Source: Bacillus sp. AFS073361 (GTDB lineage Bacteria; Bacillota; Bacilli; Bacillales; Cytobacillaceae). Taken from it: a stretch of 64,000 nt of DNA. Each line of letters starts with the position of its first letter. Positions within the stretch are counted from its first letter, which is position 1. Made by a program: the position numbers and the translations under genes. The notes under the pieces are model-generated. The model saw only the letters and a program-made list of their open reading frames with translations, did no database searches and had not been told where the DNA came from. The stretch spans positions 183,108 through 247,107 of the forward strand of contig NZ_NUZU01000037.1 of assembly GCF_002567005.1 (NCBI RefSeq), in the 5' to 3' direction. Shown here piece after piece: positions 8,100 to 16,575 of this stretch.

Positions 8100-8690
8100 T
8101 TAGTCAAGGATATATCTCTTTAAATAAAATTTTGTAATGGCTAAATATTCACGTGAATAGGATTTTGGCACGGCAATCCATGGAGTTTCTGCTGGAAGTC
8201 CCTGCACCTCTAGTCCGTAGTCTCGAGCAATGGAGACGGCACGGTAGATATGAAAATTATTTGTCACCACCAGACCAAGCCTTTCACCCTTAGGAATAAG
8301 CCTTTTAGAAAACTTAATATTTTCATACGTATCAGTCGATTGATCTTCTAAAATAATCCGAGCCTCGCTTATGCCCTGCTCGACCAGTTCTCTTCTAATC
8401 GATTCCGCTTCAGAGATATCTTCACTAGTTCCCTTTCCACCAGATGCGATGACAATTGTATTTTTATTTTTCTTTAAATAATCTGCTGCCGCATTAATTC
8501 TACTCGCAAATGCAAGAGAAGGGACGGTGCCTTTCACCCTTGCCCCGAGAACAATCAAATAGTCTGCATTTTTAGGAACGTCTTTATGACTATATTGACT
8601 AATTTTAAATTGTAAAAATCCAATATAAATCAAACCTAAAGTAACAAGAACACCTAACAATACAAACACTCTTTTCTTATTTTTCATCAT
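8100..8690 (-). CDS. YdcF/SanA-like DUF218 membrane-anchored protein
   Basis: A 196-residue protein with one N-terminal membrane helix (about 8-26) and an extracytoplasmic DUF218 domain. Family landmarks are YLIVLGARVKGTVPS, an IVIASGGKGTSEDISEAESIRREL stretch, EDQSTDTYENIKFS and VTNNFHIYRA. Proteins of this group (SanA, ElyC, YdcF) affect envelope integrity or peptidoglycan lipid carriers; the reaction is unsettled. The start ATG has only a weak GGGTTTG site, and a second Met follows immediately. It is a single gene. Confidence 0.88.
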   Translation of the reverse strand: MMKNKKRVFVLLGVLVTLGLIYIGFLQFKISQYSHKDVPKNADYLIVLGARVKGTVPSLAFASRINAAADYLKKNKNTIVIASGGKGTSEDISEAESIRRELVEQGISEARIILEDQSTDTYENIKFSKRLIPKGERLGLVVTNNFHIYRAVSIARDYGLEVQGLPAETPWIAVPKSYSREYLAITKFYLKRYILD

Positions 8691-8756
8691 TTCAAACCCA
8701 TTTCATGTTATTTTTAAACTTCTTATATAAATAATAGATTAAAGTGGAGGAAAACT

Positions 8757-8971
8757 CTAACATATTTTTGAAATAGAGTATAATAATAGAAGAATTAATT
8801 GCATTTAGTGCCTACACATTTAATAATGGGAGGGGAACGACTTGAGTCCAATTGTTCCCGTAATCATCTCTTTTTCGATGTAACGGGCACAAATAACTTC
8901 TAACGTTACAACATGTAGAATCTCTTGCAACCGAATAATAGAAAAAAGGACTGAATTCATCAGTCCTTTTT
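8757..8971 (+). ncRNA. Candidate small structured RNA with tiny 13-codon frame
   Basis: A promoter-like CTAACA (8757-8762), a 16-bp spacer and TATAAT (8779-8784) lead into a gap without a normal gene. Three overlapping, mutually exclusive helices can form: GGGAAC/GTTCCC (8833-8838 with 8854-8859); CCCGT..CATC/GATG..ACGGG (8857-8868 with 8877-8887); and GTAACG/CGTTAC (8880-8885 with 8904-8909). GGGAGGGG precedes TTG 8842, which opens a 13-codon frame ending at 8883. Transcription would stop at the bidirectional terminator at 8942-8971. No known RNA family was recognised, and all of this is inference from sequence. Confidence 0.3.
8942..8971. terminator. Terminator of the DegV gene, symmetrical
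   Basis: AAAAAGGACTGA and TCAGTCCTTTTT pair around ATTCA. The stem lies directly after the minus-strand DegV stop and would also stop a plus-strand transcript. Confidence 0.85.
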
Positions 8972-8974
8972 CGA

Positions 8975-9823
8975 TTATTCGCAAACCCACGAAAGTCCTA
9001 GAGTTCCAACCCCCGTATGCACTCCGGCAACAGTAATTAGCATCATTATTTCCGTTTCAATTTCCGGAAATGTTTCGTTGACTAATTTCTCTAACGCAGT
9101 TGCCCGTTCGATATCGTTAGCATGGACAATAGCTGCTTTCCTAACAGTTTTTGTTTCCAAATCGGTTTTTAAATTATTAATTAACCATGCAATGGATTTT
9201 TTTTCCGTTCTAACTTTATCTTTTATCTTAGCGCCTCCATCTTCAATTGCTAAAATAGGCTTGATATTAAATAGGGAGGCTAGGATGGCTTGGCCTCCGG
9301 ATACTCTGCCGCTTTTTTTGAGTTGGTCCAAATTTGATGGGACTAAATATAAACGAGTGTGCTCGCGTAATCCATTAAGTTTGGCCTCCACTTCACTGAT
9401 TTCATAGCCTTGTTCTACTAGTTCAATCCCTTTTTTTATTAAAAATGAGAGTGGGTAGGAGCCGGTCATGGAATCGATAGGTACCAATTTAAAATCAGCC
9501 ATTTCCGCTGCCATCACAGAGGTTTGAAATGTTCCGGATAGTAAGCTGGAGGCATGGATAGCGATTCCAAAATCATAGTTTTCCTTTAACTTTGTATAAA
9601 GTTCCACAAAATCACCAAGTCCTGGCTGAGAGGTTTGAAATTTCGAGTCTTCCTTTTTCATTCGCTCGTAAAACTCTTTTTGAGTGATATCTATTGTTTC
9701 CTTGTAGGACTCTTGGTTAATGACAATATTTAGTGGAACCACATGAATATTATTTTGCTCAATAAATTCTTTGCTGAGAGAAGCCGTGGTGTCAGTGATC
9801 CACGCAATTTTTGCTTTGTTCAT
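8975..9823 (-). CDS. DegV-family fatty-acid-binding protein
   Basis: A 282-residue DegV/FakB-type protein. These bind a single fatty acid and present it to the kinase FakA for phosphorylation before phospholipid synthesis. The N-terminal WITDTTASLSKEFI, the TSQPGLGDFVELY stretch, the HASSLLSGTFQ loop, SGGQAILASLFNIKPIL and the C-terminal HTGVGTLGLSWVCE are typical of the family. GAGGAAGAGG precedes the ATG. It is a single gene; no FakA homologue lies in the window. The fatty acid preference cannot be read from sequence. Confidence 0.93.
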   Translation of the reverse strand: MNKAKIAWITDTTASLSKEFIEQNNIHVVPLNIVINQESYKETIDITQKEFYERMKKEDSKFQTSQPGLGDFVELYTKLKENYDFGIAIHASSLLSGTFQTSVMAAEMADFKLVPIDSMTGSYPLSFLIKKGIELVEQGYEISEVEAKLNGLREHTRLYLVPSNLDQLKKSGRVSGGQAILASLFNIKPILAIEDGGAKIKDKVRTEKKSIAWLINNLKTDLETKTVRKAAIVHANDIERATALEKLVNETFPEIETEIMMLITVAGVHTGVGTLGLSWVCE

Positions 9824-10031
9824 CTTAATCCTCTTCCTCGGGTAAATATCCCTAACTTAAGTATCTAAACCGCAAAAGTGCGGCCGAAAGTTTGTGTATT
9901 TTTGATATATTATGATAACTAGAATCAACATTACAAGAATACATATTTTACGACAAGTTATATTTGTCATATTCAAAAGTGAACATTTTGTGACTAATGT
10001 ACCTAGTTCGAATTATTCAAAAATAGCGATG

Positions 10032-10074
10032 TGTGATTTGAATCACTTAATACGCGTATGAAATTTCATATAAT
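10032..10074 (+). promoter_or_regulatory. Fnr-type box at -41.5 and palindrome over the hmp promoter
   Basis: TGTGA-TTTGAA-TCACT (10032-10047) fits the Bacillus Fnr consensus TGTGA-N6-TCACA. The -10 TATAAT is at 10069-10074, predicting a start near 10081, so the box centre (10039.5) lies at -41.5, the class II activation position. A perfect 14-bp palindrome, TATGAAATTTCATA (10057-10070), overlaps the -10 and could be an operator for a repressor such as NsrR; that name is a guess from the usual control of hmp. Confidence 0.65.
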
Positions 10075-10119
10075 CACTATGAGAATAGTAATTACAAAAT
10101 TACATAGGGAGTGTTATTC

Positions 10120-11334
10120 ATGTTAGATCAAAAAACAATTGGAATTATTAAATCTACTGTACCTGTATTAGAAAAACATGGTGAAGCCATTACCACTCGG
10201 TTTTACCAATTGATGTTTGCTAACCATCCTGAATTATTAAATATCTTTAATCATGCCAATCAAAAACAAGGTAGACAACAAAAGGCATTGGCTGGAACGG
10301 TCTATGCCGCTGCCATGTATATTGATAATCTGGAGGCAATTCTTCCGGTTGTTAAACAAATAGCGGAAAAGCATAGAAGTCTTGGAATTTTGCCAGAGCA
10401 TTATCCGATTGTTGGCAAACATCTTTTACTAGCCATTAAGGATGTACTAGGTGATGCAGCAACAGATGAAATTATTGATGCATGGGCGGCAGCATATAAT
10501 GTCATTGCCGATGTTTTTATTAGTGTTGAGGCAGAATTATATGATGAAACAGTAAATAAACAAGGAGGCTGGAGTGGATTCCGCAATTTCATTGTTGATC
10601 GAAAAGTAGTGGAAAGTGAAGTGATTACCTCGTTTTACTTAACACCTGAAGATCATAAGGCAATTGCAGATTTTACCCCTGGACAATATATTAGTATCAA
10701 ATTAGAAATAGCTGGTGAAAAATTTACTCATATTCGTCAATACAGCCTATCAGATGCTCCGGGTAAGGGTTATTACAGAATCAGCGTGAAACGTGAGGCG
10801 GGAACTGAAAATCCAGATGGTATGGTGTCCAACTATTTACATGATGGTGTGAATCAAGGTGATATTTTAAAAGTTAGTGCTCCAGCAGGCGACTTTGTTT
10901 TAAATACTGAAAAAAATACTCCTGTCGTGTTACTTAGTGGGGGGGTTGGTTTAACACCAATGATGAGTATGTTAAAGACAGTTGTAGAGGTTCAGCCAGA
11001 ACGGAAAGTCACTTTTGTTCATGCCGCTGCCAATGGAAATGTCCATGCTTTAAGAGCTGAAGTAGAGGAATTATCGAAATTAGACAATGTCAATTCATAT
11101 TTCTTCTATGATTCACCAACTGAAGAAGACCGCAAAAATAATCGATTTGATGTGGAAGGATATGTAACTCGCGATTGGCTGCAAGAAAAAGTCAATTCAA
11201 AGGATGCGGATTTTTATTTCTGTGGACCGGTACCATTTATGAAAGCAATTAATCGATCATTAAAGGAAATTGGTGTAACTGAAGATCGAATTCACTTTGA
11301 ATTTTTTGGACCAATGGGGAATCTAGAAGAATAG
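10120..11334 (+). CDS. hmp: Flavohemoprotein (nitric oxide dioxygenase)
   Basis: A 404-residue flavohemoglobin that converts nitric oxide and oxygen to nitrate using NAD(P)H, in the cytoplasm. The globin domain (1-140) carries the proximal heme His85 in EKHRSLGI. The FAD domain (about 150-260) has RQYSLSDAP. The NAD-binding domain shows [12 protein letters not shown] and [10 protein letters not shown] near the end. ATG 10120 is preferred to the in-frame GTG 10111, since AGGGAGTG then lies at proper distance. It has its own promoter with an Fnr-type box and its own terminator. Confidence 0.96.
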   Translation: MLDQKTIGIIKSTVPVLEKHGEAITTRFYQLMFANHPELLNIFNHANQKQGRQQKALAGTVYAAAMYIDNLEAILPVVKQIAEKHRSLGILPEHYPIVGKHLLLAIKDVLGDAATDEIIDAWAAAYNVIADVFISVEAELYDETVNKQGGWSGFRNFIVDRKVVESEVITSFYLTPEDHKAIADFTPGQYISIKLEIAGEKFTHIRQYSLSDAPGKGYYRISVKREAGTENPDGMVSNYLHDGVNQGDILKVSAPAGDFVLNTEKNTPVVLLSGGVGLTPMMSMLKTVVEVQPERKVTFVHAAANGNVHALRAEVEELSKLDNVNSYFFYDSPTEEDRKNNRFDVEGYVTRDWLQEKVNSKDADFYFCGPVPFMKAINRSLKEIGVTEDRIHFEFFGPMGNLEE

Positions 11335-11335
11335 T

Positions 11336-11370
11336 AAAAAAGCCGATTTCTGCTGGAAATCGGCTTTTTT
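11336..11370 (+). terminator. Terminator after hmp
   Basis: AAAAAGCCGATTTC pairs with GGAAATCGGCTTTTTT around TGCT, ending in a T run. Confidence 0.9.
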
Positions 11371-11513
11371 AATGCTTTTGCAAACACTATTTTTAAAATA
11401 CCAATAAATTGATGGAAAGCGATACTATATTAGAGAAGAATGGATAAAATACCAATATTGATTAATGAAAATTAATTGATATAAATCCAAAAAGAGAAAG
11501 GAGCTTTCCATCA

Positions 11514-12122
11514 TTGCAATATTTAACCACAATTATGAACGAGTATGGATATCTTGTTCTTTTTCTTTCGATTGCGCTAGGAATATTGGCGCTTCCAATC
11601 CCGATGGAAGCAGTGCTGGCATATGCAGGTTTTCTATCCTTTCTTGAACAACTCAATTGGTTCGGTAGTATTCTCTCATCAGCATTAGGATGTACCTTAG
11701 GTATGCTGTTCTCCTATTGGGTGGGATTTAAACTCGGTATGCAATTTTTTGAAAAGCATGGCAAACGGATTCATATAGAGTCAGAGCGTTTAGAGGCCAT
11801 TTCAAATTGGATAAGAAAATATGGAAATAAACTGTTACTCATATCATTATTCATCCCCGTATTTAGACATTTCATTGGTTACTTTTCTGGGATTACTCGT
11901 GTTCCAATTAAGGTTTATACTTTATATACGGGAATTGGATCGACCCTTTGGGTTTCGAGTTTTATTTTTATTGGAAAAAGCCTTGGACCACAATGGGATA
12001 TATTTTTTGAAGCCATTAAGAAATACGTGTTTCTAACAATTATCGTCCTTTTTATTCTAATTGGCGCCATATATTTGTTTAAGAAAATTAGGAATGTTGT
12101 TATGGAAACAGGAACCAAATAA
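11514..12122 (+). CDS. DedA-family membrane protein
   Basis: A 202-residue polytopic membrane protein of the DedA (VTT/SNARE-associated) family, related to lipid-carrier flippases. It shows an early ALPIPMEAVLAYAGF re-entrant motif, GCTLGMLFSYWVGFKLG and RHFIGYFSGITR, the conserved Arg/Gly core of the family. The TTG start at 11514 has AGGAG 10 bases upstream; an internal ATG at 11535 would trim seven residues. Family members transport undecaprenyl phosphate or phosphatidylethanolamine in other bacilli; which lipid applies here is unknown. A 12-bp direct repeat, AAAATACCAATA, lies upstream at 11395 and 11446. Confidence 0.88.
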   Translation: MQYLTTIMNEYGYLVLFLSIALGILALPIPMEAVLAYAGFLSFLEQLNWFGSILSSALGCTLGMLFSYWVGFKLGMQFFEKHGKRIHIESERLEAISNWIRKYGNKLLLISLFIPVFRHFIGYFSGITRVPIKVYTLYTGIGSTLWVSSFIFIGKSLGPQWDIFFEAIKKYVFLTIIVLFILIGAIYLFKKIRNVVMETGTK

Positions 12123-12135
12123 ATGAACAAAACAA

Positions 12136-12166
12136 AGGAATTCTCTTTGAGGTTCCTTTATTTTTA
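12136..12166 (+). terminator. Weak terminator after the DedA gene
   Basis: AAAGGAA and TTCCTTT pair around a 12-base loop and are followed by ATTTTTATT. The stem is short. Confidence 0.5.
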
Positions 12167-12303
12167 TTGTGTAAGTAATGATTAATGATAATGAACATCG
12201 CCACCATGGAATTTTTCAGTAATTACAAGTATTGAAAGTTTGATTCATATCGCAACTATGATTAAATGAAAGAAAGAAATGGCCAGAAAGGATGTTATTT
12301 GCA

Positions 12304-13077
12304 TTGAATAAGAATGTCATTCGTTCGATTACAGGCATAGCTGTGTTGTTTTGCCTCCTCTGGCTGGTCGGGCTTGGCTGGGCAGTAGGCGAGTATTATG
12401 CGGGAAAACCGGAGAAGGTTCCGGAAGTAAAGCGTGTTTCCAAGGTAGAAAATAAAAAAGAATTAAACATCGTGGCCCTAGGTGACTCCTTAACTCGAGG
12501 AACGGGAGATGAGACTGGAAAGGGGTATGTCGGTGTTTTGGCAGATGAAATCAAGGAAAAAACAAAACGTCCCGTTCAACTTACCAATCTCGGCATTAAT
12601 GGACAAAGGTCTGATTCACTAAGGAAACAAGTCCAAGAAACCGAAGTAGGCCGCCAAATCGGGAAAGCTGATATGGTGCTGGTCACGATTGGCGGGAACG
12701 ACTTGTTCCGAGGGGGCCAAGCATTAATGGACTTTGAAACAGAAGATATTGCTTCCATTGAAAAGAAGTACTTGGACAATTTAAAATTTGTTTTAAAACA
12801 AATACGCAATAACAATCCAAATGCCAATGTGTTTTTCATTGGATTGTATAATCCGTTTATTGATTTAGATCAAGGAAAAGAAATGTCAAAGGTGGTACGC
12901 CATTGGAATTATGACAGTGCTGAAGTTAGTGCTTCTTTTCCGAAAATTGTATTTGTTCCAACCTTCGACTTGTTTGAGTTAAAGGTAAATGATTATCTAT
13001 ATTCAGATAAGTTTCATCCAAACTCAAAAGGGTATCGTTTAATTGCCGAACGAGTTGCCTCACTGCTCACCTGGTAA
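12304..13077 (+). CDS. Membrane-anchored SGNH/GDSL esterase
   Basis: An SGNH-fold hydrolase of about 257 residues with one N-terminal membrane anchor (about 7-29) and an external catalytic domain. Block I is VALGDSLTRG with the nucleophile Ser, block II Gly is in GINGQRSDSL, block III is IGGNDLF, and block V is DKFHPNSKGY with the catalytic Asp/His. The TTG at 12304 is preferred: AAAGGATG sits 9 bases before it, whereas the ATG at 12292 overlaps that site. An ABC exporter gene pair follows 13 bp downstream, so the three are likely one operon. The natural substrate, lipid or acylated sugar, is unknown. Confidence 0.88.
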   Translation: MNKNVIRSITGIAVLFCLLWLVGLGWAVGEYYAGKPEKVPEVKRVSKVENKKELNIVALGDSLTRGTGDETGKGYVGVLADEIKEKTKRPVQLTNLGINGQRSDSLRKQVQETEVGRQIGKADMVLVTIGGNDLFRGGQALMDFETEDIASIEKKYLDNLKFVLKQIRNNNPNANVFFIGLYNPFIDLDQGKEMSKVVRHWNYDSAEVSASFPKIVFVPTFDLFELKVNDYLYSDKFHPNSKGYRLIAERVASLLTW

Positions 13078-13090
13078 GGAGGGGAAATCG

Positions 13091-14005
13091 ATGGAGAAAA
13101 AAATTACATTATCCGTTAAAGATTTAAAAAAAGTGATTGGAAAAAAAGAAATTATTAAGGGACTTACTTTTGATCTTTGTGAAGGAGAGGTATTTGGATT
13201 TTTAGGACCAAATGGAGCAGGTAAGACAACTACTATCCGCATGCTTGTCGGATTAATCAAACCAACATCAGGCAGTATTCTTATTTGTGGTTCTAATATT
13301 GAGGGAAATTTCCAAAAAGCAATGACAAACCTAGGCTGTATTGTGGAAAATCCAGAATTATATCCCTATTTGTCAGGCTATAATAACCTTCTTCATTTTG
13401 CCAGAATGATCGAAGGAATCGGTGAAGAACGGATTAAAGAAGTGACTGAACTTGTCGGTCTAACAGAAAGAATTCATGATAAGGTAAAAACTTATTCCTT
13501 AGGGATGAGACAGCGTCTTGGGATTGCTCAAGCATTATTGGGAAACCCAAAAGTGTTAATCCTTGATGAGCCAACCAACGGCTTGGATCCGGCAGGGATT
13601 CGGGAAATGCGCCAATTTATTCGTTATCTTTCAGAGGAAGAAGGTTTAAGTGTTCTAGTTTCAAGCCATCTTTTAAGTGAGATCCAGCTTTTATGTGATC
13701 GAGTCGCGATCATATCCAAAGGGACAATCATCCGAACCGATACGGTCCAACAATTGCTTTCCAATCGAGAACGAGTGGTTTGGCATATACAACCACTTGA
13801 TCGAGGAAGGGAAGTATTACGTTCTCTAACAAACATTGAAGAAACAGATGAAGGTACTATTTTGACGGAATTTAATGAAAAAAAGATTCCTCTATGGAAT
13901 AAGCAATTGGTTGAAGCCGGTGTTTCCGTGATGGAAATGAATCGAAAAATGCCAGTCCTGGAAGATTTATTCCTCGAGCTAACCGGGGGTGACATGATTG
14001 AATAA
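13091..14005 (+). CDS. ABC transporter ATP-binding protein
   Basis: A 304-residue ATPase of the ABC-2 (drug, lantibiotic or polysaccharide export) class, cytoplasmic face. Walker A is GPNGAGKTT, the signature is YSLGMRQRLGIAQ, Walker B is VLILDEPTNGLD and the switch His is in VSSHLLSE. A C-terminal regulatory region of about 90 residues follows. AAGGAGGGG precedes ATG 13091; the longer in-frame start at 13043 would overlap the esterase gene and has no site. Its stop overlaps the permease start by 8 bp, showing translational coupling. Substrate unknown. Confidence 0.92.
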   Translation: MEKKITLSVKDLKKVIGKKEIIKGLTFDLCEGEVFGFLGPNGAGKTTTIRMLVGLIKPTSGSILICGSNIEGNFQKAMTNLGCIVENPELYPYLSGYNNLLHFARMIEGIGEERIKEVTELVGLTERIHDKVKTYSLGMRQRLGIAQALLGNPKVLILDEPTNGLDPAGIREMRQFIRYLSEEEGLSVLVSSHLLSEIQLLCDRVAIISKGTIIRTDTVQQLLSNRERVVWHIQPLDRGREVLRSLTNIEETDEGTILTEFNEKKIPLWNKQLVEAGVSVMEMNRKMPVLEDLFLELTGGDMIE

Positions 14006-14978
14006 GTTAATTCAGAATGAAATGATGAAACTGATTGCTAAGAAACGGCTCATTGTTATTGCTATCATTATTGGCGTTCTTGTCATGCTATTTACATATG
14101 CACAATTTAAACAAGTACAAACACAACGTGAAAAACTAGGAACCAGTGATTGGCGAACAATATTACAACAGCAGATTGTTGATACGACGAATCGTTTAAG
14201 CAGCAGTCGAATAACAGATGAATGGAAAAAACAGCTGCAAATCTCTCTCCAGCAGCAACAATATTATCTCGATCATGATATCAATCCATCTGTGCCGGGT
14301 GCCCCAACGTTTATGAGAATTTTTCTAGAAAACTCGATTGATCTGTTTATTCCCTTAATGGTTATGGTGATAGCCAGTGATCTGGTCTCTTCTGAACATA
14401 GCTTAGGATCGATCAAGCTGCTGTTGACCAGGCCTGTCAAGAGGTGGAAGGTGCTCTTGAGTAAATATTTTACCCTGTGTTTAGCGATTTCCTTAATCAT
14501 TGCGATTGCAGGGGTTCTTTCCTATTTAATTTCCGGTCTGGTCTTTGGTTACAAGGGGTGGGGTGCGCCAATATTGACAGGATTTAATGTGACTGAGACT
14601 GGATTAAATACGTCTGAAGTCAAGTTGATGGGTCAGTGGAAATTTTTGTTAATGGACTTTGGACTAGTCTGGTTTGTATCCATTGTTGTTGGTACCCTTT
14701 CCTTTATGCTGTCAGTATTGATTCGAAGTACAGCAGCTGGTATGGGTGTAATGCTTGCCTCATTAATCTCAGGAGCCATTTTAACAAACATGGTATCCTC
14801 ATGGGAATCCGCCAAGTACCTTTTTATGGTCAATTTGCGGTTAACTGATTATATGAAAGGAACAGCACCACCGATCGAAGGAATGAACCTTTCATTCTCA
14901 ATCCTAGTACTCTTCGTTTGGTGGGCAGGAGCCATCTTTGTTTCATTCTTTGTCTTTACTAAAAGAGATGTATATTAA
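13998..14978 (+). CDS. ABC-2 type transporter permease
   Basis: A 326-residue permease with an N-terminal helix (about 18-36), a roughly 80-residue external Gln-rich helical loop, and five further membrane segments after residue 115. SEHSLGSIKLLLTRPVKRWKVLLSKY is the usual cytoplasmic coupling helix of ABC-2 permeases of the NatB/YhcI kind. It begins with TTG inside the end of the ATPase gene. It is the partner of that ATPase and likely exports a small molecule or peptide. Confidence 0.88.
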   Translation: MNKLIQNEMMKLIAKKRLIVIAIIIGVLVMLFTYAQFKQVQTQREKLGTSDWRTILQQQIVDTTNRLSSSRITDEWKKQLQISLQQQQYYLDHDINPSVPGAPTFMRIFLENSIDLFIPLMVMVIASDLVSSEHSLGSIKLLLTRPVKRWKVLLSKYFTLCLAISLIIAIAGVLSYLISGLVFGYKGWGAPILTGFNVTETGLNTSEVKLMGQWKFLLMDFGLVWFVSIVVGTLSFMLSVLIRSTAAGMGVMLASLISGAILTNMVSSWESAKYLFMVNLRLTDYMKGTAPPIEGMNLSFSILVLFVWWAGAIFVSFFVFTKRDVY

Positions 14979-15060
14979 ACCAAAGAAATTTTGAACTTGA
15001 AAGAAAATTATAAAATTATTAAAATATAAGAGAGGAGAATTGACAAATGGAGGAGTGTTT

Positions 15061-15429
15061 ATGTCATTTGCTATAAAAAAGATCGATCATATCCAACTTG
15101 CTGCCCCTAAGGGATGTGAAGAAGCCGCGAGGGAATTTTTTGGTGGAATCCTCGGATTAATCGAAGTAGAGAAACCTGCAGAATTAAAGAAACGAGGCGG
15201 TGTTTGGTTCGAATTTGGGACCTTTCAACTTCACATCGGTGTAGAAGAACCGTTTTCACCAGCAAAAAAAGCACATCCTGCCTTAGTTGTTGAGAAGATC
15301 GAAGAATTAAAAGTTCATCTACGTGAAAAGAGAGTGGCATTTACAGAAGATGAACTTCTTCCAGGAGCAAATAGAATTCACCTCCATGACCCCTTCGGCA
15401 ATCGTCTTGAGATTTTAGAATGGGAATAG
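15061..15429 (+). CDS. VOC-superfamily protein (glyoxalase/bleomycin resistance-like)
   Basis: A 122-residue protein of the vicinal-oxygen-chelate fold. IDHIQLAAP opens it with a metal-ligand His; the Glu in VWFEFGTFQLHIGVEE, another His in the first half, and the closing HDPFGNRLEILEW complete the expected metal site. ATG 15061 is chosen because GGAGG lies 7 bases upstream; the earlier in-frame TTG at 15040 contains that site. It is a single-domain form that would dimerise. The reaction is unknown: this family covers glyoxalases, dioxygenases and drug-binding proteins. Confidence 0.85.
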   Translation: MSFAIKKIDHIQLAAPKGCEEAAREFFGGILGLIEVEKPAELKKRGGVWFEFGTFQLHIGVEEPFSPAKKAHPALVVEKIEELKVHLREKRVAFTEDELLPGANRIHLHDPFGNRLEILEWE

Positions 15430-15457
15430 GAAAATGCCTTTAATAAATAAAAAACAG

Positions 15458-15479
15458 CCCCATTCCTATTGGAATGGGG
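15458..15479. terminator. Hairpin after the VOC gene
   Basis: CCCCATTCC and GGAATGGGG form a perfect 9-bp stem around TATT. The downstream side lacks a T run, but on the minus strand it is followed by a T-rich stretch. Terminator function on the plus strand is uncertain. Confidence 0.45.
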
Positions 15480-15533
15480 ATTTGCCTTTAATTGGGGGAT
15501 TGAAGGCCATATTAGAATGAGAAATCTTTTGTA

Positions 15534-15551
15534 TTGTGAAATGCTTCACAT
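15534..15551. promoter_or_regulatory. Fnr/Rex-like palindromic operator
   Basis: TTGTGAA-ATGC-TTCACAT is a near-perfect palindrome. It fits the Fnr consensus TGTGA-N6-TCACA exactly and the Rex consensus TTGTGAA-N4-TTCACAA with one mismatch. A -10-like TAGAAT lies at 15564-15569. It sits 156 bp before the secreted helical protein gene. Confidence 0.5.
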
Positions 15552-15706
15552 ATCTTCTATTCATAGAATACTCCACTTCAAATAATTCCACAAGAGTATT
15601 TTTACTAAAAATTTGTCAAATTGGTAAATTTTTTTTCAATTACTGGGAATGATAATTTCGTACCAGAGATGAAATTTACTAAATACGTTTGTGGAAGGAG
15701 ATACTT

Positions 15707-16270
15707 ATGAAGTTTAAATTGTTACTTTTATCATTAGGCATATTAATGTCAGTGCCTGGAATGGCAGCCGCCGCCCCAGCCACACCAGATACCTCCAATG
15801 GTGAACAGAGGGAAAAAGCCCCTTGTAATTGTGAAGAAAAAGGGCATCGCAACATGATGCATAAAGATTGGCAAGCAAAGATGGAAGAAAGACAGAAAAT
15901 GCTTCTTTCCTGGGTAGATCAGTATACACCAGAGAAAAAAGCAGAATGGACGACAGTCCTGGCCGAGAAGAAAACCCTAATGAACAAATGGATGAGTCCT
16001 GAAAATGCTGCTAAACGTGAAAAATGGAAAAAGGAAAAAATGGCGAAAATTGTAGAATTAAAAAAACAATTGGATGCTGGAAAGATAACAAAAGAAGAGT
16101 TTTTCAAACAAGCACACGGTGGAAAAGAAATGTCCCATTGGAAAACATTCCATGAACTAAAGATGTCAGTTGAAAAGAAGGATAACAAACAAGCAACATT
16201 ACTATTAAATCAATTGTTAGAACAAAGTAAACAACATAATCAAAAAATTAAGGAATTACTTAAAAAATAA
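15707..16270 (+). CDS. Secreted Lys/Glu-rich helical protein of unknown function
   Basis: A 187-residue protein with a classical signal peptide (about 1-23, cleaved after an Ala-rich AAAA stretch). The mature chain is highly charged and predicted almost wholly helical, with a CNCEEKGHRNMMH stretch near its N terminus that could bind metal. It has no recognised catalytic motif. In build it recalls Spy/CpxP-like periplasmic helical proteins, but no signature supports that. ATG 15707 follows AAGGAG; the earlier TTG is less well placed. An Fnr/Rex-like palindrome lies upstream. It is a single gene with a clear terminator. Confidence 0.65.
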   Translation: MKFKLLLLSLGILMSVPGMAAAAPATPDTSNGEQREKAPCNCEEKGHRNMMHKDWQAKMEERQKMLLSWVDQYTPEKKAEWTTVLAEKKTLMNKWMSPENAAKREKWKKEKMAKIVELKKQLDAGKITKEEFFKQAHGGKEMSHWKTFHELKMSVEKKDNKQATLLLNQLLEQSKQHNQKIKELLKK

Positions 16271-16282
16271 TAAGTTTTAGCC

Positions 16283-16319
16283 AAAAAAACTAATTCAAAC
16301 AGGAGAATTAGTTTTTTTA
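16283..16319 (+). terminator. Terminator after the secreted helical protein gene
   Basis: AAAAAAACTAATTC and GAATTAGTTTTTTT pair around AAACAGGA. Confidence 0.88.
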
Positions 16320-16402
16320 TTTTCTAATAGTAAATAATTACATGTTAAAAGGACGTGATTAAGGGAACATTTAAGAGTGACAAACATAGAGGAGGCTTCA
16401 AA

Positions 16403-16519
16403 ATGAAGAGAAAAAATCTAATGATGACAACTGTTGCTCTAGGTGCGGCATATTTACTCCGTAATCCAAAATCCCGGAAAAAATTAATGAATCAAGTTCA
16501 ATCGTTTACGAGAAAATAG
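16403..16519 (+). CDS. Small basic protein of 38 residues
   Basis: A short frame with a strong GAGGAGG site 8 bases before ATG 16403. The product begins MKRKNLMMTTVALGAAYLLR and ends in a basic, helical tail (SRKKLMNQVQSFTRK). The first half is hydrophobic enough to be a short membrane anchor. It resembles the small YrzQ/DUF3918-like proteins of bacilli from memory, but that link is weak. A strong bidirectional terminator follows 10 bp later, which supports it being a real unit. Confidence 0.55.
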   Translation: MKRKNLMMTTVALGAAYLLRNPKSRKKLMNQVQSFTRK

Positions 16520-16528
16520 TATCCAGAA

Positions 16529-16560
16529 AACATCCCCTTCAAGTGATTGAAGGGGATGTT
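16529..16560. terminator. Bidirectional terminator between small protein gene and tatA
   Basis: AACATCCCCTTC and GAAGGGGATGTT form a perfect 12-bp stem around AAGTGATT. It is shared by the convergent units. Confidence 0.88.
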
Positions 16561-16575
16561 TATTGGAGTTGAGAA

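Noticed and set aside
9868..9885. CCGCA/TGCGG hairpin upstream of the DegV gene as a riboswitch
   Set aside because: It is only a 5-bp stem, with no known aptamer sequence and no terminator partner.
11395..11457. Direct repeat AAAATACCAATA upstream of the DedA gene as an operator
   Set aside because: The two copies are 51 bp apart with no palindromic character or recognised regulator; chance in AT-rich DNA is likely.
13624..13995. Long minus-strand frame inside the ABC ATPase gene
   Set aside because: It is antisense to a clear ATPase with all motifs, and its product is a Ser/Arg-rich shadow.
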